Positions 45,209 through 56,133 of a DNA stretch of 64,000 nt are shown one piece after another. Source of the stretch: Microcella pacifica (GTDB taxonomy: Bacteria; Actinomycetota; Actinomycetes; Actinomycetales; Microbacteriaceae). The notes beneath the pieces were generated by a model, which had not been told where the DNA came from, did no database searches, and was given only the letters and a program-made list of their open reading frames with translations. The stretch spans positions 124,535-188,534 of the forward strand of contig NZ_VIKT02000001.1 of NCBI RefSeq assembly GCF_009371975.2, written 5' to 3'. The stretch's first letter is position 1; every line of letters starts with the position of its first letter. The translations under genes and the position numbers were made by a program.

Positions 45209-46699
45209 TCAGCAGCGGTAGAACCCCGCCACCCGTGGCGAGAGCGCGCCGAGCCCGCCGAGCAGCACGAGGTCGTCGGGGTTCTGGGCGCGCAGCGCGG
45301 AGTGGGCCTGCGACGGCACGCATCCCGGCCGCACGGTGAACAGGGGTGCTCCCAGTGCGCCGGCGGCGGCACCGCCCGAGAGTGCGTCGGCGAAGCCCGT
45401 GCCGGTCGCGAGATACCCGCGCGGGGCATCCGGGAAGTGCGCGGCGCCGATGAGCGCCGCCGTCGCGTAGCGGTCAGCGCCCGCGATGCGCTCGACTGCC
45501 AGCCCTGCCGCGTTCAGCGACTGCTGGATGCCCGACGAGACGGCACCCGGACCGCCCACGATCACGACCCGTTCCGTGTCCAGGTGGCGCAGCAGCGCGA
45601 GAGTGGCGGAGTCGGCAGACCGGGACGCGCCGGGCACCAGCACGACGGGTGCGTCCACGGAGGCGGCAGCGGGGCCGGCGGCGAGCGCATCGGCATACCC
45701 CGCCCCGGTAGCGATGTAGACGACGGGAGCGCCGACGCCGCCGTAGGAGTCGAGGGCGAGCCTGCGAGAGGTGTCGTACCGGTTCGCGCCAGCTATGCGA
45801 TCCACATCCGATGCGACCGTGCGCAGGCGGGAGATGACGGAGGACGTGACGACGCCGGAGCCGCCAGCGACGACGATGCGGTCGGGGTCGAGGCGTCGCA
45901 GCTCGCGCAGGATCACCGACGGCACGGAGGAGCGCGTGACGAGCAGCAGGGGCGCGTCGGCCGCACCGGCGAGGGCCGCCGCGCTCAGGGCGTCGGGGAA
46001 GTCGAGACCCGACGCGACGTAGACGGTGCTCGCACCCGAGGGGAAGGTGCGGGAGGAGATCTGGGCGGAGGTCGCGAAGCGGTCACTGCCTGAGAGGCGG
46101 TAGACGTCACCCGGAGGGGTCGGCGGCGCGCTCGAGTATCGGCCGAAGTTCTGCGTGTAGTAGAGGCGCCCCGTCGAGCTCACGGCGACGCCGATGCCGA
46201 TGTCGGTGTGGTTGGCGAGCATGTTGGCGCGGTGGCCCGTCGAGCCCGCCCAGGCACCCACGACCGCGCTCGGGCTGTAGCCCGCGGCGACGTTCTCCGC
46301 CGCGCGCGACCACCCGGAGGGGTACAGGAGGTGGAAGCCGGGCCGGTGCGACATGCGGGAGCTTCGCGCCTGCTGCACGGACCAGTCCTGCGCGATGTCG
46401 TTGAGGGCGGCGTTGAGGCGCAGCGGCGGCAGGCCCCGCGTCGCGCGCAGGTCATTCGTCTGCTGGAGGATGAGGGCACGCTCCGACTCGTAGACCCCCG
46501 CGGTAGGCAGCAGTCCCGTGGCCGACGTGATCGTGGTCGGCACGATCGTCCCCGAGGCCGGCTCGAGCTCGCGTTGCTCTTCGGGCGCAGAGGCCACCAA
46601 GCCCGGCTCGACGGTGTCGACCTCGGCGGCGGTCGCGCTCACGGGTGCGGCCACGAGCACCGCTGACATCACGATGGTGACGACGACACGCATTCTCAC
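45209..46699 (-). CDS. Secreted CAP-domain protein with cell wall-binding (CWB2) repeats
   Basis: A 496-residue exported protein. A signal peptide ([20 protein letters not shown] then ATAA) is followed by a CAP/SCP domain at about 70-190 ([52 protein letters not shown]). Then come three CWB2 repeats (about 200-495), each with (D/N)R(F/Y)(A/D)T and VVGG/VAGG-type turns: [48 protein letters not shown]2 repeats anchor proteins to wall polymers. The CAP part may be a protease-like or ligand-binding domain; its target is unknown. The start can be GTG 46699 or ATG 46693. Confidence 0.9.
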   Translation of the reverse strand: MRMRVVVTIVMSAVLVAAPVSATAAEVDTVEPGLVASAPEEQRELEPASGTIVPTTITSATGLLPTAGVYESERALILQQTNDLRATRGLPPLRLNAALNDIAQDWSVQQARSSRMSHRPGFHLLYPSGWSRAAENVAAGYSPSAVVGAWAGSTGHRANMLANHTDIGIGVAVSSTGRLYYTQNFGRYSSAPPTPPGDVYRLSGSDRFATSAQISSRTFPSGASTVYVASGLDFPDALSAAALAGAADAPLLLVTRSSVPSVILRELRRLDPDRIVVAGGSGVVTSSVISRLRTVASDVDRIAGANRYDTSRRLALDSYGGVGAPVVYIATGAGYADALAAGPAAASVDAPVVLVPGASRSADSATLALLRHLDTERVVIVGGPGAVSSGIQQSLNAAGLAVERIAGADRYATAALIGAAHFPDAPRGYLATGTGFADALSGGAAAGALGAPLFTVRPGCVPSQAHSALRAQNPDDLVLLGGLGALSPRVAGFYRC

Positions 46700-46835
46700 G
46701 GTTCCCCCCGAACCCGCTGCAGCACCCTCGACCCCCTGGTCAGCCGCGATCAGATCGCGCAGTGCCGCATCACGGCCCCCTGCCGCAGCGTGCCCTCAGT
46801 CTAGGCGGAGCGATCGAGGAAGCCGAGGGGCTGCG

Positions 46836-48119
46836 CTACCCCCTGTTCGCGGGGCGAACACCGCGTGGTGACACGATCAGCGCGGAGAGCACGACGCCGA
46901 CGAGTGCCATCGTCACGAACGACAGCCCCGAGTAGCCGAGCCCCGCGAGCAGGGGGCCCGCGAGCGCCCCGCCGACGGCCCCGCTGCCGCTCATGAGCAG
47001 GTCGCTGCGCCCCTGGACGATGGGGCGCCGTGCCGGGGCCGCCGACTCGGTGAGCAGCGCGGACCCCGCGACGGTGCTCGCGCTCCACCCGAGCCCGAGG
47101 AAGATGAGCCCGGCGACGACCCAGCCCTCGCTCTCGGCTCCGAACCCGGTCATCACGAGGCTCGCGAGCAGCATTCCCTGGCCCAGGAGGATCGTCGGGC
47201 GCCGCCCGAGGCGGTCGGAGAGGATGCCGAAGAGGGGCGCGAGCGCGTACATGCCGGCGATGTGCAGGCTGATCGTGAAGCCCACGATCACGAGGCTCGC
47301 ACCGTGATCGGTGAGGTGCACGGGCGTCATCGCCATGACGGCGACCATCGTCGCGTGGCTGAGCGCGATCGACAGGAGTGCGAGACGCACTCCCGCGCGA
47401 TCCTCCGACAGCCCGGCCGGCACAGGGGCGGCGACCCCTGAGCGTGCGGCCTCCGCCGCCGTGGCGCGATCCTGCTCGTCCTGCCAGGCGGCCGCGAGGG
47501 CGAGCGGATCGGGTCGGAGCCCGACGAGGTACAGCGCGGCCGCGAGGCACTGCGCGAGGACCGTGAAGAGGAAGGGCCCGCTGAGCTCGGGCAGGCCGAG
47601 CACCGCGCCGAGGCTCTCCCCGGGCCCGATGAGGTTCGGGCCGCTCACCGCTCCGACGGTCGTCGCCCAGACGACGAGGGAGAGGTCGCGACCGCGCGTG
47701 GCGGGAGCCGAGAGGTCGGCGGCAGCGAAGCGCGATTGCAGGTTGACCGCCGTGCCCGTGCCGATGAGCAGGATGCCCAGCAGGAGCAGCGGGAAGCTGC
47801 CGATGCCGGCGGAGGCCATAGCGAGCACCGCACCGAGGGCGGCGGTCACGGCGCCGGTCGCGAGCGCGGGTGCGCGGCCTGAGCGACGGGCAAGCCGCGC
47901 GAGCGGCACGGCCGCGAGGGCGGCGCCGAGAGTCGACATCGTCGCCGCCATGCCGCTGAAGGCGGGCGAGCCCGAGATCTGCGCCGCGAGGATCGCGCCG
48001 ATCGAGAGCGTCGAGCCCATGCCCAGGCCGGCGAGCACCTGACCGACCATGAGCACGCGCCGAGTGCGGCGCTGCGCCGCCGCTACCGTCTCGGCGGTCA
48101 GCGGCACGGTGGTGGTCAT
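46836..48119 (-). CDS. MFS transporter
   Basis: A 427-residue protein with about 12 helices. The loop between helices 2 and 3 is LARLARRSGRAP and the matching later loop is FGILSDRLGRRPTILLG, the major facilitator signature. The substrate is not evident; drug efflux is possible. The ATG at 48119 overlaps the stop of the FAH-family gene (ATGA), so the two are translated together, which may link the transporter to the same pathway. Confidence 0.9.
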   Translation of the reverse strand: MTTTVPLTAETVAAAQRRTRRVLMVGQVLAGLGMGSTLSIGAILAAQISGSPAFSGMAATMSTLGAALAAVPLARLARRSGRAPALATGAVTAALGAVLAMASAGIGSFPLLLLGILLIGTGTAVNLQSRFAAADLSAPATRGRDLSLVVWATTVGAVSGPNLIGPGESLGAVLGLPELSGPFLFTVLAQCLAAALYLVGLRPDPLALAAAWQDEQDRATAAEAARSGVAAPVPAGLSEDRAGVRLALLSIALSHATMVAVMAMTPVHLTDHGASLVIVGFTISLHIAGMYALAPLFGILSDRLGRRPTILLGQGMLLASLVMTGFGAESEGWVVAGLIFLGLGWSASTVAGSALLTESAAPARRPIVQGRSDLLMSGSGAVGGALAGPLLAGLGYSGLSFVTMALVGVVLSALIVSPRGVRPANRG

Positions 48120-48904
48120 GCCGGGTCGAGCCGATCGTCGCGGTTCTTGGCGGGGTTGCTCAGCACGCCGAGCCCCTCGATGTGGATCTCGACGGTCTGC
48201 CCGTCGACGAACCCGCCGAGACCGTTGGGGGTGCCGGTCATGATGATGTCGCCCGGCAGGAGGGTCCACGCATCCGTGATGAACGCGATGATGTCGGGAA
48301 TCGAGTGGATGAAGTCGTTGGTGTTGCCCTTGCGCCGCAGCTCCCCGTCGACGAAGGTCTCGATCTCGAGGTTGGTCGGGTCGAGGTCGGTCTCGATGTA
48401 CGGCCCGATGGGTGCGAAGGTGTCGTAGCCCTTTGCGCGCGCCCACTGCCCGTCGGCGAACATGACGTCGCGGGCGGAGACGTCGTTGCCGATCGTGTAC
48501 CCGAAGACGACGTCCTTCCAGTCCTCAGGCTTGACGCGCTTGGCGATCGCGCCGATGACGATGACGAGCTCGCCCTCGTGGGTGATGCGACCCTCGACGG
48601 GCGGCAGGATGATCGGCTCGCCCGGCCCGATGACGGCCGTGTTGGGCTTCATGAAGATGAGCGGCGTCTCGGCGACGTCGTGCCCCATCTCGGCGGCGTG
48701 CGCGGCGTAGTTCATGCCGACGCACACGACCTTGGACCGCGGGATGACCGGTGCGAGGATGCGCGCCTGGGCGAGCGGCACGCGCTCCCCCGTCGTGGCG
48801 AACCCGTGGTACATCGGGTCGCCGGTGAGCACGACGAGGTGGTCGGCGTCGACGATGCCGAACTGGGGGGCCTCTCCCTCGGTGCTAAAACGCGCGATCT
48901 TCAC
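48116..48904 (-). CDS. Fumarylacetoacetate hydrolase-family protein
   Basis: A 262-residue FAH-family enzyme. VVCVGMNYAAHAAEMG, PLIFMKPNTAVIGPGEPI, ITHEGELVIVIG (the metal-binding Glu residues), FGYTIGNDVSARD and GDIIMTGTPNGLG are the domain motifs. Members cleave or decarboxylate acylpyruvates and related beta-keto acids; acylpyruvate hydrolase or oxaloacetate decarboxylase activity is most likely. The GTG at 48904 is six bases after TAGGCT (48911-48916), so the mRNA is probably leaderless. Actinobacterial genomes often place this gene beside gltX, as seen here. Confidence 0.92.
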   Translation of the reverse strand: MKIARFSTEGEAPQFGIVDADHLVVLTGDPMYHGFATTGERVPLAQARILAPVIPRSKVVCVGMNYAAHAAEMGHDVAETPLIFMKPNTAVIGPGEPIILPPVEGRITHEGELVIVIGAIAKRVKPEDWKDVVFGYTIGNDVSARDVMFADGQWARAKGYDTFAPIGPYIETDLDPTNLEIETFVDGELRRKGNTNDFIHSIPDIIAFITDAWTLLPGDIIMTGTPNGLGGFVDGQTVEIHIEGLGVLSNPAKNRDDRLDPA

Positions 48905-48970
48905 CGCATCAGCCTACTGCCGGGGTACCCGTCGATTCGATGCGAACGCATCACCGACGGGATGCTCGGC

Positions 48971-50878
<1,908 letters not shown>

Positions 50879-50884
50879 GGTGAA

Positions 50885-52558
50885 TCAGTCCTTGGTTGCT
50901 GCGCGCTGCTCTCGACGCTCCCGCTGCGCCACTGGATCGGGCAGGGGAACAGCGGCGATGAGGCGCTGAGTGTAGGGGTCCTGGGGATTGCGCAGAATCT
51001 GATCGCGCGAACCCTGCTCCACGAGTCTACCGCGATGCATGACCGCGATACGGTGCGCCAGGATATCGACCACGGCGAGGTCGTGGCTGATGAACAGACA
51101 GGCGAACTGCAGTCTCTGCTGAAGCTCCTGGAGCAGGTCGAGGAACCGTGCCTGCACCGACACGTCGAGGGCGCTCGTGGGCTCGTCCGCGACGAGAAGC
51201 TCGGGAGTGAGCGCGAGGGCGCGGGCGATGCCGACGCGCTGGCGCTGGCCACCCGAGAGTTCGTGAGGGTAGCGGTTGCGGTAGCTGCGCGGCAGCTCCA
51301 CGGAGTCGAGCAGGTCTTCCACGCGCGCGTCGAGCTCTGACCCTTTCGCCTCGCCAGCGAGGTAGAGCGGTTCGCCGATGCTCTCGCCGATCGGCATGCG
51401 CGGGTTGAGGCTCGACCCGGGGTCCTGGAAGACGATGCCGGCCTTGCGGCGCAGCGGCCTCAGATCGCGAGCGTTCGCGGTCGAGATGTCGAGACCCGCC
51501 GAGACGAGTCGGCCCTGCTTGATCGGCAGAAGGCCGACCGCCGCGCGCCCGAGGGTCGTCTTGCCCGAGCCGGACTCCCCCACGAGCCCGACGATCTCGC
51601 CGGGGAAGACCTCCAGATTGATCTCGTCGGCGGCGAGGAAGGCGGGTACTCGACCGCGCTTGGGGTACTCGATCGAGACGCTCTGGAACGAGAGCACGGG
51701 CTCGGCTGTTCGCGTCGTGCCGGCGCGAGAGCCCTCCTCCGTGAGGTTGACGCCCAGGTGCGGAACGGAGGCGAGGAGTGACTGGGTGTAGGGATGCTGC
51801 GGCTTCTGGAAGATGTCGAGAGCGGTTCCCTGCTCGACTGCTTCGCCATCCTTCATGACCATGATCGAGTCGGCAAGGTCGGCGACGACGCCCATGTCGT
51901 GCGTGATGAGCACGATCGCCGAGTCGAGGCGCGTGCGCAGGCTACGCAGCAGCTCGAGGATCTCGGCCTGGACCGTGACATCGAGCGCGGTCGTGGGCTC
52001 GTCGGCGATGAGCAGCACCGGGTCGCACGAGATCGCCTGCGCGATCATGGCGCGCTGCCGCTGGCCGCCGGAGAGCTGGTGCGGGTACTTGTGGAACGCC
52101 GTGCCCGGGTCGGGCATGTCGACCTTGTCGAGCAGCTCGATCGACCGTTCTTTGGCCTGGGCGGGTGTGAGGTCGAAGTGCGTCCGAAGGGTCTCGACGA
52201 TCTGGAAGCCCACCGTGTAGACGGGGTTGAGGGCCGTCATGGGCTCCTGGAAGATGACGGCGATCTCGCTGCCGCGCACCTTGCGCAGCTCGTTGGCACC
52301 GAGCCCGGCGAGTTCGCGCTCGAGCAGCTGGATCGAGCCGGTGACGCGCGCAGTCGGAGGCAGCAGGCCGAGGAGCGCCATCGAGCTCGAGCTCTTGCCC
52401 GAGCCGGACTCGCCGACGATCGCGAGCACCTCGCCGCGGCGGACGCTGTAGGTGAGGCCGACCGCCGCCGGGTAGTACTCGCCGTCGACCCAGAAGTCGA
52501 CGCCGAGATCGGCGACCTCGAGCACGGTCTCGACATCGGCGGGTGCGGTGGGGGTCAC
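50885..52558 (-). CDS. Dipeptide/oligopeptide ABC transporter ATP-binding protein (two fused ATPases)
   Basis: A 557-residue protein with two full ABC domains, equal to DppD plus DppF. Domain 1: GESGSGKSSSSMALLG (Walker A), LSGGQRQRAMIAQAI, LLIADEPTTALDVT. Domain 2: GESGSGKTTLGRAAVG, LSGGQRQRVGIARAL, LLVADEPTSALDVS. Each is followed by the oligopeptide-transport C-terminal segment (IFQKPQHPYTQSLLASVPHL and ILRNPQDPYTQRLIAAVP). The GTG at 52558 has GGAAGGA seven bases upstream. The permease and binding-protein genes lie upstream on the same strand, separated by an opposing PH-domain gene. Confidence 0.94.
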   Translation of the reverse strand: MTPTAPADVETVLEVADLGVDFWVDGEYYPAAVGLTYSVRRGEVLAIVGESGSGKSSSSMALLGLLPPTARVTGSIQLLERELAGLGANELRKVRGSEIAVIFQEPMTALNPVYTVGFQIVETLRTHFDLTPAQAKERSIELLDKVDMPDPGTAFHKYPHQLSGGQRQRAMIAQAISCDPVLLIADEPTTALDVTVQAEILELLRSLRTRLDSAIVLITHDMGVVADLADSIMVMKDGEAVEQGTALDIFQKPQHPYTQSLLASVPHLGVNLTEEGSRAGTTRTAEPVLSFQSVSIEYPKRGRVPAFLAADEINLEVFPGEIVGLVGESGSGKTTLGRAAVGLLPIKQGRLVSAGLDISTANARDLRPLRRKAGIVFQDPGSSLNPRMPIGESIGEPLYLAGEAKGSELDARVEDLLDSVELPRSYRNRYPHELSGGQRQRVGIARALALTPELLVADEPTSALDVSVQARFLDLLQELQQRLQFACLFISHDLAVVDILAHRIAVMHRGRLVEQGSRDQILRNPQDPYTQRLIAAVPLPDPVAQRERREQRAATKD

Positions 52559-52626
52559 GAGGGGTCCTTCCTTGCTCGCGCAGTGCGCGATCCTGACGAG
52601 CGGGGTGAGTCTGAGAAACTGGCGTC

Positions 52627-53232
52627 ATGCGCCTTCAGCCCGCGAGCTTCCGCCCCGCCTTCGGGCGCGTCATCACGATCGCCATGATCGCGATCGCGCT
52701 CGTGTGCCTCGCGAGCTTCGTGGTGGCGGGCGATCTCGCGGGGCTCGTGCGCTTCGGCTCGTGGTTCGTGCTTCTCGCCGTGCTGGCTGTCGCCCTCTTC
52801 TGGCTTCCTCGAGTCGATGTGCTCGAGCACGCCGTAGTGGTGCGCAACCCCCTGAGCACGTGGGTCGTGCCGTGGCAGGCCATTCAGATCGTCGACACGA
52901 AGTACGCGCTCACCCTCACGACGCCCGCTGGGCGCATCGAAGCGTGGGCGGCGCCCGCATCGGGCCGCTTCACGGTCTTCACGCTCAACCCGGAGGACAC
53001 GCGCGTGAGCGAATCCGCTCGCGTCGCGGGCTCGATCCGGCCGGGCGACACCCTCTCGAGCGAGAGCGGCGCCGCTGCCAACCACATCCGCCGCTGGTGG
53101 GAGGAGCTGCGCGACGATGGACTGCTCGACGGTCCGCTCGAGCCCGGCAGCCTGCGGCGCACGTGGCACCCGACGACGATCGCCGTGATGAGCGCGCTCG
53201 GCGCGCTGGGCATCCTGGGCCTCGCGGTCTAG
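52627..53232 (+). CDS. Bacterial PH-domain membrane protein
   Basis: A 201-residue protein. Two helices (VITIAMIAIALVCLASFVVAG with LVRFGSWFVLLAVLAVALFW) precede a bacterial PH-like beta domain (VDVLEHAVVVRNPLSTWVVP, WQAIQIVDTKYALTLTTPAG), and a third helix closes the protein (AVMSALGALGILGLAV). The PH-like part recalls DUF2581-type proteins of actinobacteria. Its role is unknown. It is on the + strand inside the gap between the dppC-like and dppDF-like genes, so it interrupts the importer operon. Confidence 0.75.
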   Translation: MRLQPASFRPAFGRVITIAMIAIALVCLASFVVAGDLAGLVRFGSWFVLLAVLAVALFWLPRVDVLEHAVVVRNPLSTWVVPWQAIQIVDTKYALTLTTPAGRIEAWAAPASGRFTVFTLNPEDTRVSESARVAGSIRPGDTLSSESGAAANHIRRWWEELRDDGLLDGPLEPGSLRRTWHPTTIAVMSALGALGILGLAV

Positions 53233-53291
53233 TCGGCGCACCGTCGCTTCTCGACCGATCGACATGCGCCTGACGCGCACTGAGGCGAGCA

Positions 53292-54485
53292 TCACGATGA
53301 GCTCCCGCTCCGGCCAGGTCGGTCGTCCTTGTCTGTATCGACCGAGGGGCCGACGCCGCCGACCGCCGTGCCGCCCGCCTGGAAGCCCGCACCGCGCGTG
53401 ACGCCCGCGGTCGTCGCGCGCTGGAGCGACTCGCGGTTCTGCTTGACGAGCTTGCGCGCGTTCGGAAGCCGCTTCTGGCGCGGGTCGAACGCGTCGCGCA
53501 GCCCGTCGCCGATGAAGTTGATGCACAGGGCGATCGCGATGATGAAGACGCCTGGCCACCAGAACAGCCACGGCCGCGTCGCGAAGGCGGCCTGGTTCTC
53601 GCTGATGATGCGCCCGAGCGACGTGTCGGGCGGCTGCACGCCGTAGCCGAGGAAGCTCAGTGCCGTCTCCAGCAGGATCGCCGCCGCCATGAGCAGCGTC
53701 GTGTTGACGATAATGACGCCGATCGCGTTGGGCAGGATGTGCTTGAAGATGATGCGGCGGTCGCTCGCCCCCGCCACGCGCGCGGCATCGACGAATTCGC
53801 GCTCGCGCAGGCTCAGCACCTCGGCGCGCACGAGTCGAGCGAGGCCCGTCCACGTGAAGAGACCGATGATGATCGCGAGCACGAAGGCACCGAGTCGTCC
53901 GAAGGCCAGGCCGAGGACGGCGCCGACCACGATGAGCGGGATCGTGATGATGATGTCGGTGAAGCGCATGAGCACCGAGTCGACCCAGCCGCGGTAGTAG
54001 CCCGCGATCGCGCCGATGACGGTGCCGATCGCGGTAGCGATGAGTCCGACGACGACCATGATGACGACGGACTGCTGGGTGCCCCGCATGACGACCGCGA
54101 AGATGTCGCGGCCGATCTCGTCCTGACCGAAGGGGTGATCGCCGATGCGGATGCCGTCACCGCCGAGGAACTCCGGCACGAGGCTGAGCGTCGGCGCTCC
54201 GCCGTTCTGGGGAGTGGGGATCGCCGTCCAGGTCCACTGCCACCACCCGGCGGTCTTGATCGCGAGGTCGAACACCGCGAAGTCGAATCCCACGGCGCTG
54301 AAGGCGAGCACGATGATGAACGCGAGCACGATCATCGAGATCACGGCGCCGCGGTGACGGAAGAAGCGTCGGCGGACGATCTGGCCCTGGCTGAGGCCCT
54401 CGACCTCCTTGAGCTCGATCGAGTTCTCGGCGTCGGTCACGCCCGTCGAGGCGTCGCCCGGCTTCGGAGACGGTTCAGTGGTCAT
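53292..54485 (-). CDS. Dipeptide/oligopeptide ABC transporter permease (DppC-like)
   Basis: A 397-residue permease with a DppC/OppC N-terminal helix (GAVISMIVLAFIIVLAFSAV) and a C-terminal binding-protein-dependent domain; the EAA motif is AARVAGASDRRIIFKHILPN. About 60 hydrophilic residues at the C-terminus (after FIGDGLRDAFDPRQ) extend beyond the usual DppC end and are low-complexity. The ATG at 54485 overlaps the DppB stop (TGATG), so both permeases are made together. Confidence 0.93.
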   Translation of the reverse strand: MTTEPSPKPGDASTGVTDAENSIELKEVEGLSQGQIVRRRFFRHRGAVISMIVLAFIIVLAFSAVGFDFAVFDLAIKTAGWWQWTWTAIPTPQNGGAPTLSLVPEFLGGDGIRIGDHPFGQDEIGRDIFAVVMRGTQQSVVIMVVVGLIATAIGTVIGAIAGYYRGWVDSVLMRFTDIIITIPLIVVGAVLGLAFGRLGAFVLAIIIGLFTWTGLARLVRAEVLSLREREFVDAARVAGASDRRIIFKHILPNAIGVIIVNTTLLMAAAILLETALSFLGYGVQPPDTSLGRIISENQAAFATRPWLFWWPGVFIIAIALCINFIGDGLRDAFDPRQKRLPNARKLVKQNRESLQRATTAGVTRGAGFQAGGTAVGGVGPSVDTDKDDRPGRSGSSS

Positions 54486-56008
54486 CAGGACACCCGGATT
54501 CGCGGATCGAGAGCGGCATAAGCGAGGTCGGCGATCAGGTTGAAGAGGATCGCGAGACCGCCGACTACGACGAAGAAGGCCATCACGGGGTTCGGGTCAA
54601 CCTGGTTGAGGCCGTTGATGAAGAGCTGGCCCATGCCGGTCCACCCGAATACCGTCTCGGTGATGACAGCGCCACCGACGATTCCGCCGATATCGAAGGC
54701 GACGATCGTCGCGATGGGGATGAGGGCGTTGCGGAAGGCGTGACGCACGACGACCGTGCGCTCGTTGAGGCCCTTGGCCCTCGCCGTGCGGATGTAGTCC
54801 TGGTTCATGACTTCGAGCAGGCTCGCGCGCGAGTAGCGCGTGTAGGTCGCGAACGAGATGAGGATGAGCGCGATCGTGGGCAGCAGCAGGTGGGTGTAGA
54901 TGTCGACGCCCTCGACCCAGATGGAGCCCTCGAGCCCGGGGGTCGACGAGCCGATCGTCGCGATCGGCCTGCCGCGGATGCGGCCCGACGAGACGTAGTC
55001 GTCCCACACGATCATGAAGCGGTCGAGAAGGATCGCGAGCGCCGTGAGGACTCCCGTGAATGCTGTGATGCGCATGACGGGGGCGCGGTCATGACCGCCC
55101 ATGAGGCGACCGACGAGCATGCTGGCACCGACCGTCGCGAGACCGAGGAGGACGAGCATCCACCACTCTGTGATGAAGAACGAGAAGTAGAACTGGAACG
55201 GGAAGTACACGGCGAGCCCGATGCCGGCGGTCACGAGCGCGGCACGCAGAGCGCGTCGGTTCTGGAGCCCGGTGATGAGCAGCGTCATGCCGACTGCCGA
55301 GCCGATCGCGACGATGGCGACACCGACGATCGTGAGGCCCGGCACGGTGAACCAGTCGACGAGGTTCATGATCACGAGGATCGAGACGGTCGCGCCGACC
55401 GCGATGACGAACGTCGTAATCTTGCGCCTCAACGCCCCCGGGATGATCGACGCCCAGAGGAGCCCCGACGCGGTGGCCAGGAGCGCGATGACCCAGACCG
55501 GCAACTGCGGATCATCCTGGAGGAAGTCGTTGAAGCCGATCGCGATGTACTGCTTGAGCAGCACGGCCACCCAGAAGATGGGGAGCGAGAAGAACAGGAA
55601 GGAGATGAAGGTGACCGTGTAGTCGTAGCCGCTGTACTGACGCAGCGCCGTCGTGATTCCGACGACGAGACCGAGGATGATCGCGACGACCGTCGCGACG
55701 GTCACGAGCTGCAGAGTGGCGCCGATGGCCTGCTCGAGCATCGCGTTGACATCGCGGCCCTGCACGCTGATGCCGAAGTCGAGACGCAGAATGCCGAAGA
55801 ACCAGATGAAGTAGCGCAACGGCGGCACGACATCGAGGTTCAGGAGCCGCGTGCGCGACTCGATGAGCTGCTCCTTGTTGGGAGCGTTGCTCGCTCGGAG
55901 GTCTTCGAGCGGATCGCCCGAGAACGCCACGAGGTTGTACATGAGGAACGTCGCCGCGAGAAGCACGAAGACTGAGGCGATGAGTCGCCGGACGACGAAT
56001 GTGGCCAT
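54485..56008 (-). CDS. Dipeptide/oligopeptide ABC transporter permease (DppB-like, with insertion)
   Basis: A 507-residue permease, against about 310-340 for standard DppB. The N-terminal part (MATFVVRRLIASVFVLLAAT) and the EAA motif (RTARAKGLNERTVVVRHAFRN) are usual. Roughly residues 190-345 are an insertion with about five extra helices (for example FVIAVGATVSILVIMNLVDW and WWMLVLLGLATVGASMLVG). The same long form seems common in this family of bacteria, but its role is unknown. It forms the channel with the DppC-like subunit. Confidence 0.9.
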   Translation of the reverse strand: MATFVVRRLIASVFVLLAATFLMYNLVAFSGDPLEDLRASNAPNKEQLIESRTRLLNLDVVPPLRYFIWFFGILRLDFGISVQGRDVNAMLEQAIGATLQLVTVATVVAIILGLVVGITTALRQYSGYDYTVTFISFLFFSLPIFWVAVLLKQYIAIGFNDFLQDDPQLPVWVIALLATASGLLWASIIPGALRRKITTFVIAVGATVSILVIMNLVDWFTVPGLTIVGVAIVAIGSAVGMTLLITGLQNRRALRAALVTAGIGLAVYFPFQFYFSFFITEWWMLVLLGLATVGASMLVGRLMGGHDRAPVMRITAFTGVLTALAILLDRFMIVWDDYVSSGRIRGRPIATIGSSTPGLEGSIWVEGVDIYTHLLLPTIALILISFATYTRYSRASLLEVMNQDYIRTARAKGLNERTVVVRHAFRNALIPIATIVAFDIGGIVGGAVITETVFGWTGMGQLFINGLNQVDPNPVMAFFVVVGGLAILFNLIADLAYAALDPRIRVS

Positions 56009-56133
56009 GGAACTGGCACCCTACCTGTTCAGAATCCCTGGGGCACCCTCAGCGCGGGGCGCTGGAACCGCCGAAGCGATTCCAGCGCCCGCACTGAGGA
56101 CTGACGCGAGTCAGTCGGTGGTGCTGCTGCCGA

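Noticed and set aside
54740-55975. A 411-codon open frame on the + strand
   Set aside because: Antisense to the DppB-like gene and almost wholly D, E, R and H; no start signal or motif.
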